A stretch of DNA of 64,000 nucleotides from Streptomyces sennicomposti (lineage in GTDB: Bacteria; Actinomycetota; Actinomycetes; Streptomycetales; Streptomycetaceae). The number at the start of each line of letters is the position of its first letter. The stretch's first letter is position 1. The notes under the pieces are model-generated. The model searched no databases. It saw only the letters and a list, made by a program, of their open reading frames with translations, and had not been told where the DNA came from. The stretch covers positions 18,344 to 82,343 of the forward strand of contig NZ_JAIOAB010000031.1 in the NCBI RefSeq assembly GCF_019890635.1, written 5' to 3'. Made by a program: the position numbers and the translations under genes. Of this stretch, positions 53,205 through 62,606 are shown piece by piece.

Positions 53205-54461
53205 ATGCCCACCAGGATCCTCCCGGCAGCCGGCGACGCGGACGCGGTCCGGTCCCTCACCACCCTGCTCAGCCAGCTCCCCGACGCCGAACCGGTGACC
53301 CCCGTCGGCGACTCCACCCAGCTCGTGGACACCCTCGCCCAGCTGGCCGCCGAGTCCGTGGACGAACTGCCCGAGGTCGTGGTCGTGCACGAGCGGATCG
53401 GCCCCGTGCCCGCGCTGGAACTGATCCGCGAAATCGCCCTGCGCTTCCCCGCGGTCGGCGTCATCCTCATCACCTCCGACGCCAGTCCCGGCCTGTTCGC
53501 CGCCGCCATGGACTCCGGCGCGCGCGGCCTGGTGGCCTTGCCGCTGAGCTACGAGGAACTGGCCGGCCGCGTCCAGGCGGTGGCCCAGTGGTCCACGGGC
53601 GTCAGGCGCCATCTCGGCCACGGCGGCGAGGTGTTCACCGGCGTCGGCGGCCGCGTTGTCACCGTCAGCGGGGCCAAGGGCGGCGTCGGCGCCACCCTCA
53701 CCGCCGTCCAGCTCGCCCTGGCCGCGCAGGCCTCCGGGCACAGCACCGCCCTGGTCGACATGGACCTCCAGACCGGCGACATCGCCTCCTACCTCGACAT
53801 CCAGTTCCGCCGCTCGGTGGTCGACCTGGCCGCCATCAGCGACATCTCGCCGCGCGTCCTCGCCGACGCCGTCTTCCGCCACGACACCGGCCTCGCCCTC
53901 CTCCTCGCCCCCGCCGAGGGCGAACGCGGCGAGGAGGTCACCGACCGGGCCGTCCGCCAGCTCGTCAGCGCCCTGCGCTCCCGCTACGAGATCGTCGTCG
54001 TGGACTGCGGCGCCCAGCTCAGCGGCGCGGGCGCCGCCGCCGTCGAGATGGCCGACACGGCGCTGCTGCTGACCACCCCGGACGTGGTCGCGGTGCGCGC
54101 CGCCAAGCGGACGGTGCGGATGTGGGACCGGCTGCAGATCCGCAAGGCCGAGGAGACGACCATCGTCGTCAACCGGCACACCCGCGCCGCCGAGATCCAG
54201 CCGCCCCTCGTCCAGAAGATCACCGCCACGGCGGTCGCGGCCACCGCCGTCCCGGCCGCCTTCAAGGAACTCCAGGGCGTCATCGACGCGGGCCGTCTGC
54301 ACGAACTGGACGACAAGAGCACCGTCAAACAGGCCCTGTGGACCCTCGCCGCCGAACTCGGCCTGGTCAAACGGGCCGAGACCGACCGCAGGTCCGGCGG
54401 CCGGCTGCGCGGCGACCGCGGCTCGGTGAGCTTCAGGCGGCGCAAGGAGGCGGGCGGATGA
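53205..54461 (+). CDS. cpaE: CpaE/TadZ-like MinD-family ATPase with receiver-like domain
   Basis: Encodes 418 residues. The N-terminal ~125 residues resemble an atypical receiver domain (VVVHERIGPVPALELIREI, GVILITSDASPGLF). A MinD/ParA ATPase follows, with the deviant Walker A KGGVGAT at 158-164 and Walker B VVVDCGAQL. TadZ/CpaE localises the pilus machine to a cell site. The stop overlaps the next start (ATGA). Confidence 0.9.
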   Translation: MPTRILPAAGDADAVRSLTTLLSQLPDAEPVTPVGDSTQLVDTLAQLAAESVDELPEVVVVHERIGPVPALELIREIALRFPAVGVILITSDASPGLFAAAMDSGARGLVALPLSYEELAGRVQAVAQWSTGVRRHLGHGGEVFTGVGGRVVTVSGAKGGVGATLTAVQLALAAQASGHSTALVDMDLQTGDIASYLDIQFRRSVVDLAAISDISPRVLADAVFRHDTGLALLLAPAEGERGEEVTDRAVRQLVSALRSRYEIVVVDCGAQLSGAGAAAVEMADTALLLTTPDVVAVRAAKRTVRMWDRLQIRKAEETTIVVNRHTRAAEIQPPLVQKITATAVAATAVPAAFKELQGVIDAGRLHELDDKSTVKQALWTLAAELGLVKRAETDRRSGGRLRGDRGSVSFRRRKEAGG

Positions 54462-54859
54462 GACGACACGGCGCGGCGCGCTTACGCGACGACAGCGGGC
54501 AGGTCGCCATCGAGTTCCTCGGCATGGCGCCCACCATCGTCATCACGTTGGTCCTGCTGTGGCAGTGCGTGCTGCTCGGCTACACGTACACGCTCGCGGG
54601 CAACGCCGCGGACGAGGCGGTGCGGGCGGGGACGGCGGCGCCCCCCGGCGCCCGGGACGGCGCCTGCCGGACGGCCGGACTGGACAAGCTGTCCTCCGCC
54701 TGGCGCGCGGGCGCGGACGTGGGATGCGTGACGGGCGGCGGCTATGTGACCGCCCACGCCTCCCTGCACGTGCCCGTCCTCGTCCCGGGCCTGATCGACT
54801 TCCCCCTCCAGGTGAAGGCCCGGGCGGGGGCGGTCGAGGAGGTGAAGGACGATGGCTGA
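54458..54859 (+). CDS. TadE-like pseudopilin 1
   Basis: Encodes 133 residues. A short leader ends DDSG, followed by QVAIEFLGMAP with Glu at +5, the class III signal, then one hydrophobic helix (about 18-45). The C-terminal domain has two cysteines (GACRTAG, VGCVTGGG). It should be processed by the prepilin peptidase. Overlaps both neighbours. Confidence 0.88.
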   Translation: MRRHGAARLRDDSGQVAIEFLGMAPTIVITLVLLWQCVLLGYTYTLAGNAADEAVRAGTAAPPGARDGACRTAGLDKLSSAWRAGADVGCVTGGGYVTAHASLHVPVLVPGLIDFPLQVKARAGAVEEVKDDG

Positions 54860-55361
54860 GCGGACGTACGAGCGGTCCGGCGCACGCCGACGCGAGGGCG
54901 GCACCGGCACCGGCACCGGGGCCGGGCGGCTCGGCGGCAGTACGCCGCCGGAGCGTCCCGGTGACCGCGACCGCCGGGTCCGACCGCACCGCCCCGGAGT
55001 GCGCGGGGCCCGCGACCGCGGCCAAGTGGCCATCGAGTACCTGGGGTTCATCCCCATCCTGATGCTGATCGCCGTGGCCGCCATACAGATCGGCCTCGTC
55101 GCCTACAGCGCCCAGCAGGCCGGCACCGCGGCCCGGGCGGGCGCGCGCGCCGCCTCGCTCGACAGGAGCGCCCAGCAGGGCTGTCAGCAGGCCGTGTCCG
55201 CCGCGCTCAGCGGCCGTACGACCTGCGGCGAGGCGCGCGGCGGCGACACCGTCACGGTCACCGCCACCGTCCGGATCCCCTCCATCATCCCGCTGTGGGA
55301 CCCCATAGGCAGCGCCCGCAAGACCGCGACCATGCCGCTCGACGACCCGCCGACCCGCTGA
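54852..55361 (+). CDS. TadE-like pseudopilin 2
   Basis: Encodes 169 residues. A long, Arg/Gly-rich leader (about 1-58) ends RDRG, followed by QVAIEYLGFIP and the transmembrane helix (about 60-83). Two cysteines lie in the C-terminal domain. Its last residues and stop codon lie in an 8-bp tandem repeat (55344-55394), so the end of the protein is variable. Confidence 0.88.
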   Translation: MAERTYERSGARRREGGTGTGTGAGRLGGSTPPERPGDRDRRVRPHRPGVRGARDRGQVAIEYLGFIPILMLIAVAAIQIGLVAYSAQQAGTAARAGARAASLDRSAQQGCQQAVSAALSGRTTCGEARGGDTVTVTATVRIPSIIPLWDPIGSARKTATMPLDDPPTR

Positions 55362-55394
55362 CCCGCCGACCTGCCGACCTGCCGACCCGCCGAC
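55344..55394. repeat. 8-bp tandem repeat crossing the tadE2 stop codon
   Basis: Six and a fraction copies of GACCCGCC/GACCTGCC start at 55344 and repeat every 8 bp. The third copy holds the tadE2 stop (TGA 55359-55361). Because 8 is not a multiple of 3, slippage would change the reading frame at the C-terminus. The array ends 20 bp before the ribosome site of the ATPase gene. Confidence 0.8.
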
Positions 55395-55422
55395 GAGGAA
55401 CGGACCGAGGAACCCTGGACCC

Positions 55423-56760
55423 ATGAGTCTGCGCGCACGCATCAACTCCCCCGAGGAGCAGGGCAGCCGGGGCGAGGACGCCCATCTCGTCGCCTCCTAC
55501 CGGGCGAAACTGCTGGAGGAGATCGACCTCGCGGAGATGAGTTCGCTGGCCGCCGCCGACCGCCGGGCCCGGCTGGAACGCGTCCTCGGGCACATCATCA
55601 GCCGCGAGGGCCCGGTCCTGTCCACCGCCGAACGCGCCCAGCTGATCCGCCGCGTGGTGGACGAGGCGCTCGGCCTCGGCATCCTCGAACCCCTCCTCGA
55701 AGACGCCTCCATCACCGAGATCATGGTCAACGGCCCCGACGCGATCTTCGTGGAGCGCGGCGGCCGGGTCGAGCAACTGCCGCTGCACTTCGCCTCCACC
55801 GACCAGCTGATGCAGACCATCGAACGGATCGTCTCCACCGTCAACCGCCGCGTGGACGAGACGAACCCCATGGTGGACGCCCGGCTGCCGTCCGGCGAAC
55901 GCGTCAACGTGATCATCCCGCCGCTGTCGCTCACCGGCCCCGTCCTCACCATCCGCCGCTTCCCGCGCTCCTTCACCCTCCAGGAACTGATCGGCTTCGG
56001 TTCACTGGACGAGCCGATGCTCTACCTCCTGGCCGGGCTGGTGCAGGCGAAGTTCAACATCATCGTCTCGGGCGCCACCGGCACCGGCAAGACGACCCTG
56101 CTCAACGCCCTGTCCGGACTGATCCCCGGCGGCGAGCGCATCATCACCATCGAGGATTCCGCCGAACTCCAGCTCCAGCAGTCCCACGTCATCCGCCTGG
56201 AGTCCCGCCCGCCCAACGTCGAGGGCCGCGGCCAGATCAGCATCCGCGACCTGGTCCGCAACTCCCTGCGCATGCGCCCCGACCGCATCGTCGTCGGCGA
56301 GGTCCGCGGCGGCGAGTCGCTGGACATGCTCCAGGCCATGTCCACCGGCCACGACGGCTCGCTGGCCACCGTGCACGCCAACAGCGCCGAGGACGCGCTG
56401 ATGCGGCTGCAGACGCTGGCCTCCATGTCCGACGTGGAGATCCCCTTCCCGGCCCTGCACGACCAGATCAACAGCGCCGTCGACGTCATCGTCCAGCTCA
56501 CCCGGTTCGCCGACGGCGCCCGCCGGGTCACCGAGATCGCCCTGCTCGACAGCCACGGCAGCGAGCCGTACCGGCTGGCGACCGTGGCCCGCTTCGCCGC
56601 GCACCCCATGGCCGCCGACGGCCGGATCTACGGCGCCTTCGAGTACCACCCGCTGCCCCGCCGCGCCGCCGACCGCCTCTACATGGCGAGCCAGCCCGTC
56701 CCGCAGGCCTTCGGCATCGCCCACTCCGCAGACCAGCTGGCCACCCGAGAAGCCAGGTAG
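55423..56760 (+). CDS. tadA: TadA/CpaF pilus assembly ATPase
   Basis: Encodes 445 residues of the type II/IV secretion ATPase family. Walker A GATGTGKTT (217-225), Asp box IIIEDSAELQLQ (written here as IITIEDSAELQ), His box GHDGSLATVHANS and the Walker B-like RPDRIVVGEVRGGE are intact. It powers pilin polymerisation (and possibly retraction). The ribosome site is GAGGAAC. It precedes tadB and tadC. Confidence 0.95.
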   Translation: MSLRARINSPEEQGSRGEDAHLVASYRAKLLEEIDLAEMSSLAAADRRARLERVLGHIISREGPVLSTAERAQLIRRVVDEALGLGILEPLLEDASITEIMVNGPDAIFVERGGRVEQLPLHFASTDQLMQTIERIVSTVNRRVDETNPMVDARLPSGERVNVIIPPLSLTGPVLTIRRFPRSFTLQELIGFGSLDEPMLYLLAGLVQAKFNIIVSGATGTGKTTLLNALSGLIPGGERIITIEDSAELQLQQSHVIRLESRPPNVEGRGQISIRDLVRNSLRMRPDRIVVGEVRGGESLDMLQAMSTGHDGSLATVHANSAEDALMRLQTLASMSDVEIPFPALHDQINSAVDVIVQLTRFADGARRVTEIALLDSHGSEPYRLATVARFAAHPMAADGRIYGAFEYHPLPRRAADRLYMASQPVPQAFGIAHSADQLATREAR

Positions 56761-56772
56761 GAAGCCGATCCC

Positions 56773-57714
56773 ATGGAACTGAGCACCCTCGTCACCCTCA
56801 CCACCGGCGTCACCCTGCTGACCTGCGTCCTGGCCGTCGCAGGCCTGCACGCCTACACCACCGGCCGGGCGCAGCGGGCGGCCCTGGTCGACCGGCTCAC
56901 CCAGACCGGGCAGATCACCACCGGCCGCCGGCGCCGCTTCCGCGAACTCGACCGCCGGCTGCGCCGCACCGGACTCGGCCGCAAGCTCGAACTGCGCCTC
57001 GCGGCCACCGGCCTCGACGTCACCCCGGGCGAGTTCTTCGTCGGCATGCTCGCCGTGGTCGCCGCCCTCTGGCTGATCGGCCAGGCCGCCCTGGCCCCCT
57101 TCTTCGGCCCGATCGCCGGCCTCCTCGGCATCTGGGCGGCCCTCCAGTTCCTCAGCTGGCAGCGGCAGAAACGCATCGAGAAGTTCATCAACCAGCTCCC
57201 CGAACTCGCCCGCATCCTCGCCAACGCCACCCAGGCCGGCCTCGCCCTGCGCACCGCCGTCGGCATGGCCGCCGAGGAACTGGAGGCCCCGGCCGGCGAG
57301 GAACTCGGCAAGGTCTCCCACCAGCTGGCCCTGGGCGCCTCGATGGACGACGCCCTCGGCGAACTCGCCGACCGCCTCCCCTCCCGCGAACTCGTCGTCC
57401 TCGTCACCACCCTCGTCCTGGCCAACCGCGCCGGCGGCCAGGTGGTCAGCGCCCTGCGCAACCTCACCGAAACCCTGGAGGAGCGCAAGGAGACCCGCCG
57501 CGAGGTCCGCACCCAGCTCTCCCAGGTCAACATGACCTCCTACGCCGTCCCCGTGCTCGGCATCGGCGCCCTGTTCCTGATGAACGGCGTCAAGGACGGC
57601 GCCCTCGAACGCATGACCGGCTCCCCGATCGGCCAGGGCGCGGTCATCGTCGCCTTCGCCCTCTACGCCGTCGGCTTCGTCCTCATCCGCCGCCTGTCCC
57701 GCATCGACGTCTGA
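56773..57714 (+). CDS. tadB: TadB-like inner-membrane platform protein
   Basis: Encodes 313 residues with N-terminal helix, a cytoplasmic GspF/T2SSF domain (about 125-265: LPELARILANATQAGLALRTAVGMAAEEL, PSRELVVLVTTLVLANRAGGQVVSALRNLTETLEERKETR in parts), and two C-terminal helices. It anchors the pilus assembly. Close spacing on both sides supports one operon. Confidence 0.92.
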   Translation: MELSTLVTLTTGVTLLTCVLAVAGLHAYTTGRAQRAALVDRLTQTGQITTGRRRRFRELDRRLRRTGLGRKLELRLAATGLDVTPGEFFVGMLAVVAALWLIGQAALAPFFGPIAGLLGIWAALQFLSWQRQKRIEKFINQLPELARILANATQAGLALRTAVGMAAEELEAPAGEELGKVSHQLALGASMDDALGELADRLPSRELVVLVTTLVLANRAGGQVVSALRNLTETLEERKETRREVRTQLSQVNMTSYAVPVLGIGALFLMNGVKDGALERMTGSPIGQGAVIVAFALYAVGFVLIRRLSRIDV

Positions 57715-57748
57715 ACCGGCCCCGCGCCACGGAAGGAGGGAAACGGCC

Positions 57749-58636
57749 ATGGCACTGCTGCTCGCACTCGTGACGGGCCTGAGCGTGTGGGGCGTCTTCG
57801 CCGGCATCCGCATGTACCGGGCGGACGCCAGACTGCCCAGCGACCTCGCGCTCGCCCTGGAGGTCGGCGCCACCCGCACCGGGGCCGTGGACTCCGTCAT
57901 CGACCGCCTCGGCATGCGCTACGCCCCCGCCGTACTGCGCCTGATGGGCCCGAAGCTCGTCGCCAGGTACCGCCGCAAGATCGACCTGGCCGGCAACCCC
58001 GGCGGCCTCACCATCGACCGCTACGCGGCCCGGCGCGCGGTCTACGGCTTCCTCGGCGGCGTCGGCGGACTGGTGTTCGTGCTGCGCGGCCAGTACTTCG
58101 TGGCGCTGCTCCTGTTCGCCTTCGGCGCGCTGTGGACCGAGGTCGGCATCTGGTCGGCCATCCGCATCCGCAAGGACGTCATCGAACGCACCCTGCCGGA
58201 CTTCCTCGACGTGCTCGCCGTCGTGGTGAGCGCGGGCCTCGGCTTCCGCCAGGCCCTCGACCGGGTCGCCGCCCGCTACGAGGGCCCGTGGGCGGACGAA
58301 CTCCGCATCACCCTGCGCCAGATGGACCTCGGCATGAGCCGCCGCCAGGCCTTCGCCGAACTGCGCCGCCGCAACGACTCCGAACAGGTCGCGATGTTCG
58401 TCACCGCCCTCCAGCAGGGCGAGGAACTCGGCGCGCCGATCGTCGACACCCTGGTCTCGCTGGCCAAGGACATGCGCCGCACCGACGCGCAGAACGCCCG
58501 CCGCAAGGCCGCCCGCGCGGTCCCCAAGGCCACCATGATGATCACCACCTTCATGGTCCCGGCCACGATGATCCTCCTCGCCACGGGCCTGCTCCTCGGC
58601 TCCGGCGTCGACTTCAACTCCGTCACGGGGAAGTGA
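57749..58636 (+). CDS. tadC: TadC-like inner-membrane platform protein
   Basis: Encodes 295 residues with the same T2SSF architecture as TadB: LPDFLDVLAVVVSAGLGFRQALDRVAARY, then EQVAMFVTALQQGEELGAPIVDTLVSLAKDMRR and a C-terminal helix. GGAGGG precedes the ATG. Together with TadB it forms the platform. Confidence 0.92.
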   Translation: MALLLALVTGLSVWGVFAGIRMYRADARLPSDLALALEVGATRTGAVDSVIDRLGMRYAPAVLRLMGPKLVARYRRKIDLAGNPGGLTIDRYAARRAVYGFLGGVGGLVFVLRGQYFVALLLFAFGALWTEVGIWSAIRIRKDVIERTLPDFLDVLAVVVSAGLGFRQALDRVAARYEGPWADELRITLRQMDLGMSRRQAFAELRRRNDSEQVAMFVTALQQGEELGAPIVDTLVSLAKDMRRTDAQNARRKAARAVPKATMMITTFMVPATMILLATGLLLGSGVDFNSVTGK

Positions 58637-58642
58637 AGGCAC

Positions 58643-60097
58643 ATGGCCACGCACATGCCGACGAGGGGAGGACGGGGGCGTACGGGCGTGCTCCGGCACT
58701 GGCCGGAGGGGCGGGCGGGGGAGCCGCCGGGTCTCCTCCCGAGGCCTGACCGCGGAGGGACGGCCCCGGACGGCGCACGGCTCCCACAGGGGCCACCGGC
58801 GCCCGACAGCCACAGCCGCCCGCAGAGGACGGCCGAGGCCCCGACGTCGTCCGCCCCGCAGGGCCTGGCCCCCGAAAGACTCCAGATCAGCGCCCTGCAG
58901 GCGATGTGCCGCCACGTCTTCGCGTTCCGCCTGGCGATGATCGCCCTCTCCGCCCCTTCCGCGCTCCTCAACGCCGCCCCGGGCCTGGCCACCCGCCTCG
59001 TCGGCACCGCGGTCGTCGTCACCTTCATGGGCTCCTACGTCCTCTTCCGGGACTGGGAACGCTTCGGCCCCCTCCTGCTGCGCCACCCCACCCTCCTCGC
59101 CCTGGACACCCTCTTCGGCGCCCTGCTGCTCATCGCGGCGGGCACCGACAGCACCCTGGCCTACGTCAGCGTCTGCACCCCCCTTCTCGCCGGCCTCGTC
59201 TACGGCTGGCGCGGCGCGGGGATCTTCGCCTCCCTCCAGTCGCTGATCCTGCTCGTCGTCTACGCCGCGACCAGGGACCTCCACACGGACCTCGCCCAGG
59301 GCGCCCTGCTGCCCGGCCTGTGCGTGATCGCGGGCGCGGCCGGCGTCACCCTGCGCAACCTGCTGCTGCGCTTCGGCGAGGCGACCCGCGCCCTGACCGC
59401 GGTGCAGGCCCGCCTGGCGGTCACGGAGGCGGTGGCGGCCGAACGCGCCCGCCTGGCGCGGGAGATGCACGACTCGGTCGCGAAGACGCTGCACGGAGTC
59501 GCCCTGGCCGCCGACGGCCTCGCCGCCTCGGCGGGCAGCGACCGCATCGACCCGGCCCTGGTACGGCAACAGGCGGACCTGGTGGCCCGCTCGGCCCGCA
59601 GGGCGGCGGCCGAGTCCCGCGAACTCCTCACGGACCTGCGCCGAGAGACGGACCCGACGCACGGCACCGACGTCACCGCCGAACTGGAGGCGCTGGCGGT
59701 GGACTTCACCACCCGCACGGGCCTGCCCACCGCCTTCCGCCGGACGGGAGAAGCCTGTGCCCCCTCCGTCCCGCCCGCCGTGGCCCGCCACCTCCTCACC
59801 ATCGCCGCGGAGGCCCTGGAGAACGCCCACCGCCACGCCTCCCCGACCCGGGTCGAGGTGCGCGCGGGCGTCCACGGCGACCTGCTCCGCATCAGCGTCC
59901 ACGACGACGGCACGGGCCTGCCCCCGGACACCACCCTCGAACGACTCCGCGAGGCGGGCCACTTCGGCCTGCTCGGCATGGTCGAGCGTGCGACGGCGGT
60001 GGGCGCCCGCATCCGCATCGGCCGGGGCTGCGGCCCGAGGGGGACGGAGGTCCGCCTCGAACTCCCGCTGGACGCGGTGACGATCCCGCGCACCTGA
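58643..60097 (+). CDS. Sensor histidine kinase (HisKA_3/NarL type)
   Basis: Encodes 484 residues. A low-complexity polar N-terminus (1-70), about five or six transmembrane helices (about 90-245), the dimerisation/phosphoacceptor region RARLAREMHDSVAKTLHG with His276, and a HATPase_c domain (AAEALENAHRHASPTRVEV, then HDDGTGLPPD and GHFGLLGMVERA). The gene lies just six bases past tadC. It is paired with the response regulator that follows and is an unusual but recurrent part of actinobacterial Tad loci. Confidence 0.92.
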   Translation: MATHMPTRGGRGRTGVLRHWPEGRAGEPPGLLPRPDRGGTAPDGARLPQGPPAPDSHSRPQRTAEAPTSSAPQGLAPERLQISALQAMCRHVFAFRLAMIALSAPSALLNAAPGLATRLVGTAVVVTFMGSYVLFRDWERFGPLLLRHPTLLALDTLFGALLLIAAGTDSTLAYVSVCTPLLAGLVYGWRGAGIFASLQSLILLVVYAATRDLHTDLAQGALLPGLCVIAGAAGVTLRNLLLRFGEATRALTAVQARLAVTEAVAAERARLAREMHDSVAKTLHGVALAADGLAASAGSDRIDPALVRQQADLVARSARRAAAESRELLTDLRRETDPTHGTDVTAELEALAVDFTTRTGLPTAFRRTGEACAPSVPPAVARHLLTIAAEALENAHRHASPTRVEVRAGVHGDLLRISVHDDGTGLPPDTTLERLREAGHFGLLGMVERATAVGARIRIGRGCGPRGTEVRLELPLDAVTIPRT

Positions 60098-60126
60098 CCG
60101 CACCCGACCCCGAGAGGAGGCCCCGC

Positions 60127-60999
60127 ATGCCCGACCCCGACCCCTTCCCGCACCCCTCGCCCCCCGCCGGCCCCACCCCCCTTCGGGTGATCGTGGCGGA
60201 CGACAACCCGGTGGTACGGGCGGGCCTGACGGCCCTGCTCTCGGGCCGCGCGGACATCACGGTGGCGGCCGAGGCCGCGGACGGCCGCGCGGCATGGGAG
60301 GCCGCCCGGCGGCACCGCCCGGACGTCGTCCTCCTGGATGTGCGGATGCCCGGCGTGGACGGCCTCGCCGCGCTGCCGTACCTGGTACAGATAGCCCCGG
60401 TCGTGATGCTCACCTACAGCCGCGAGTCGGAGATCGTCCAGGAGGCCCTGCGCCGGGGCGCCGGCGGGTACCTGGTCCACGGCGAGTTCACGGCCGACCA
60501 GTTGGTGACGGCGGTACGGGACATCAAGGAGGGCAGGGCCCACTTCACCCACACGGCGGCGGGCGCGCTGCTGGACCAACTGCGCAGGGACCGCCCGGCG
60601 CCACCGGCGCGGGGACCGATGCCGGAAACCCTGGAGAATGCAACTGCACACGAGGACGCGCCGCCAAGTCTCAACGGATTAGCGATTTCTGCAGAACGGC
60701 TTTCGCGACTGCAACCGGATGTGGGACAGTCGTCGTCAGGGTGGACGGGCCGCGGTCCGGCCGCCGTCGACAGGTCGAGGTTCCAACTCAGCACGAGGGA
60801 GGCGGAGATCATGGACCTCATCGCGTCCGGCATGACCAACCACCAGATCGCCGCCGCCTGCTTCATCAGCGAGAAGACGGTCAAGAACCACATCAACCGC
60901 ATCTTCGCCAAGCTGCACAGCACCAGCCGCGCCGAGGCCGCGGCGAAGTGGCTGGGCACGGCTCCCGGCTCGGCCCGCGACGGGGGTGACCGCCGATGA
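60127..60999 (+). CDS. NarL/LuxR-type response regulator
   Basis: Encodes 290 residues from the ATG at 60127 (GAGGAGG upstream). Receiver domain with phosphoacceptor Asp71 (VVLLDVRMPG), then an unusually long linker (about 155-225) that is AT-richer at DNA level (60640-60730). The LuxR HTH (about 225-280) reads LSTREAEIMDLIASGMTNHQIAAACFISEKTVKNHINRIF (in parts). It probably controls pilin expression from the region upstream of flp. Confidence 0.92.
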   Translation: MPDPDPFPHPSPPAGPTPLRVIVADDNPVVRAGLTALLSGRADITVAAEAADGRAAWEAARRHRPDVVLLDVRMPGVDGLAALPYLVQIAPVVMLTYSRESEIVQEALRRGAGGYLVHGEFTADQLVTAVRDIKEGRAHFTHTAAGALLDQLRRDRPAPPARGPMPETLENATAHEDAPPSLNGLAISAERLSRLQPDVGQSSSGWTGRGPAAVDRSRFQLSTREAEIMDLIASGMTNHQIAAACFISEKTVKNHINRIFAKLHSTSRAEAAAKWLGTAPGSARDGGDRR

Positions 61000-61146
61000 G
61001 GACGCGCAAGACGTTCCGGACGAGGCGCGGCCGCGCTTCCCTTTGGGCCCGTGAATGGGCCCTGGGACCCTCCGGCGCAGGCCCCTTCCCGGCATACGTT
61101 CCCAGGGGCGCACCCGGCACCGAGACCCGACCCGGAGGGGAACACC

Positions 61147-61380
61147 ATGAGCGACCTGATGCTGAAGACCGCGGTTGCCACCAAGATCCGCGTCACCACC
61201 TGGAAGAACACCACGGTCGAAGCACTTCGAAACCGCGCCGGCGACAAGGGCCAGACGGCGGTGGAGTACCTGGGCATCATCGCGGTCGTGGTGGCGATCG
61301 TGCTGGCTATTACGGGGACGAGTATCGGTTCGACGATCCTGAACAAGATCACAGCGCTGATCGGCAAGGTCGGCAATTGA
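61147..61380 (+). CDS. flp: Flp-type major pilin
   Basis: Encodes 77 residues: a 35-residue leader ending DKG, then QTAVEYLGIIAVVVAIVLAI with Glu+5 and Tyr+6, the Flp processing signature, and a short Gly/Ile-rich tail. GGAGGGG precedes the ATG. It should be the main pilus subunit. Its stop overlaps the TTG start of the next gene. Confidence 0.92.
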   Translation: MSDLMLKTAVATKIRVTTWKNTTVEALRNRAGDKGQTAVEYLGIIAVVVAIVLAITGTSIGSTILNKITALIGKVGN

Positions 61381-61982
61381 CGCGACCGCGGCGCTACGGC
61401 GACGCAGGGCAGGCCTTCCCCATCTACATCACGGTGATGGGGGGTCTGCTCTTTCTTGCGCTCGCGTATTTCGCGGTCGGCCAGGCGACGGTGAACAGAG
61501 GCGGCGCCCAGACGGCCGCCGACGCTGCGGCACTCGCGGCGGCTCAGGACACGCGGAAGCAGCTCGCGGACGAGTGGGTGAAAGAAGTGCTTGACCCCTC
61601 CAAGTGGGACGGCATCTTCCACGGCGACAGCCCGGGAATCACACCTTCATGCTGGAGGGCGCAAGAGCTTGCCCAGCAGAATGATGCTCAGGTGCTCGAC
61701 TGCGGCCCCGATGGATCACTGGCGTTCACGGTCGAAGTCCAGACGGACAAGACCATGGGCGAATCGGTGGTCCCCATCACCGCCACCAAGCGTTCGAAGG
61801 CGTACGCCACCGCCGTGATCGAGCCGCTCTGCACGTTCTCGCCCCTCGCCGAGGACGCGGGACCCGACGCGCTGCCGGTCCTCACGTGCAAGCACGCCCG
61901 GCAGTGGGACCTGGACCCGAAGAACCTCACGGAATTACCGAAGCCCCAGGACCTCTTCGACGTCCATTTGGCCGACCGATAA
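61377..61982 (+). CDS. TadG-like pilus-associated membrane protein
   Basis: Encodes 201 residues from TTG at 61377, overlapping the flp stop. N-terminal hydrophobic segment DAGQAFPIYITVMGGLLFLALAYFAVG without Glu+5, followed by the TadG/TadE-like ADAAALAAAQD. The extracytoplasmic domain has several cysteines. DNA composition drops in GC here compared with the ATPase genes. Confidence 0.82.
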   Translation: MTRPRRYGDAGQAFPIYITVMGGLLFLALAYFAVGQATVNRGGAQTAADAAALAAAQDTRKQLADEWVKEVLDPSKWDGIFHGDSPGITPSCWRAQELAQQNDAQVLDCGPDGSLAFTVEVQTDKTMGESVVPITATKRSKAYATAVIEPLCTFSPLAEDAGPDALPVLTCKHARQWDLDPKNLTELPKPQDLFDVHLADR

Positions 61983-62013
61983 GCGATCGACGAGCGACGA
62001 AGGAAGCAGAGTG

Positions 62014-62595
62014 ATGAGTATTCGGTTCACTGCGAAGGTTCGCAGGGGGATGGTCGCATTCGCGGTCGCGGCTGGACTGGCCGTCGGTATGGTCGGCTGC
62101 GGCGGAGGTGGCGGGGACGACAAGAAACCGGATACTCAGACGTCCGCCTCCAAGGGAAAAGGGTCCGAACCGAGTGCACAAGAAGGACAGTCCACGGCTC
62201 CTTTGGCGGAACTTCGAGGCCCGAACGGCCTGCTCTTGCAGATCACCTCTGCTCAGAGGGATTCCGGTGGATTCGTCACTGTGAACGGCCAGTTCAAGAA
62301 TGACGGCTCTCAGTCAGCGGTGATTCCCTCCGAACTGCGTGGCGATGAGACGGAGATCCTCAAACACGGCACATCACTGGGGGGCGCCACCCTTGTGGAT
62401 GCACAGGGCAAGAAGCGCTACTACGTCCTGCGTGACACGGACGGGCGGCCACTGACGACCACGGGGTTGACGACGATCGAGGCGGGCCAAACCATCCCCG
62501 TCTTCATGCAATTCCCCTCCCCCCCGACAAACGTCACCGACGTGACCCTCCAACTCCCCACCTTCTCCAGCGGCACCGTCAAGATCTCCGGGTGA
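62014..62595 (+). CDS. Lipoprotein of the Tad locus
   Basis: Encodes 193 residues. A Sec signal with lipobox VGMVGC gives Cys about 29, then a Gly-rich, Ser/Lys-rich tether and a beta-sandwich domain (LLLQITSAQRDSGGFVTVNGQFKNDGSQSAVI, GATLVDAQGKKRYYVLRD). GAAGGAAG precedes ATG (GTG at 62011 possible). Base composition is AT-richer than the window average. No named family; perhaps DUF4352-like. Confidence 0.78.
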   Translation: MSIRFTAKVRRGMVAFAVAAGLAVGMVGCGGGGGDDKKPDTQTSASKGKGSEPSAQEGQSTAPLAELRGPNGLLLQITSAQRDSGGFVTVNGQFKNDGSQSAVIPSELRGDETEILKHGTSLGGATLVDAQGKKRYYVLRDTDGRPLTTTGLTTIEAGQTIPVFMQFPSPPTNVTDVTLQLPTFSSGTVKISG

Positions 62596-62606
62596 GGGCG
62601 GCCACC

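Noticed and set aside
53079..54302. 407-codon minus-strand frame opposite cpaE
   Set aside because: Gly/Asp/His-rich shadow; the plus strand has a complete MinD-type ATPase.
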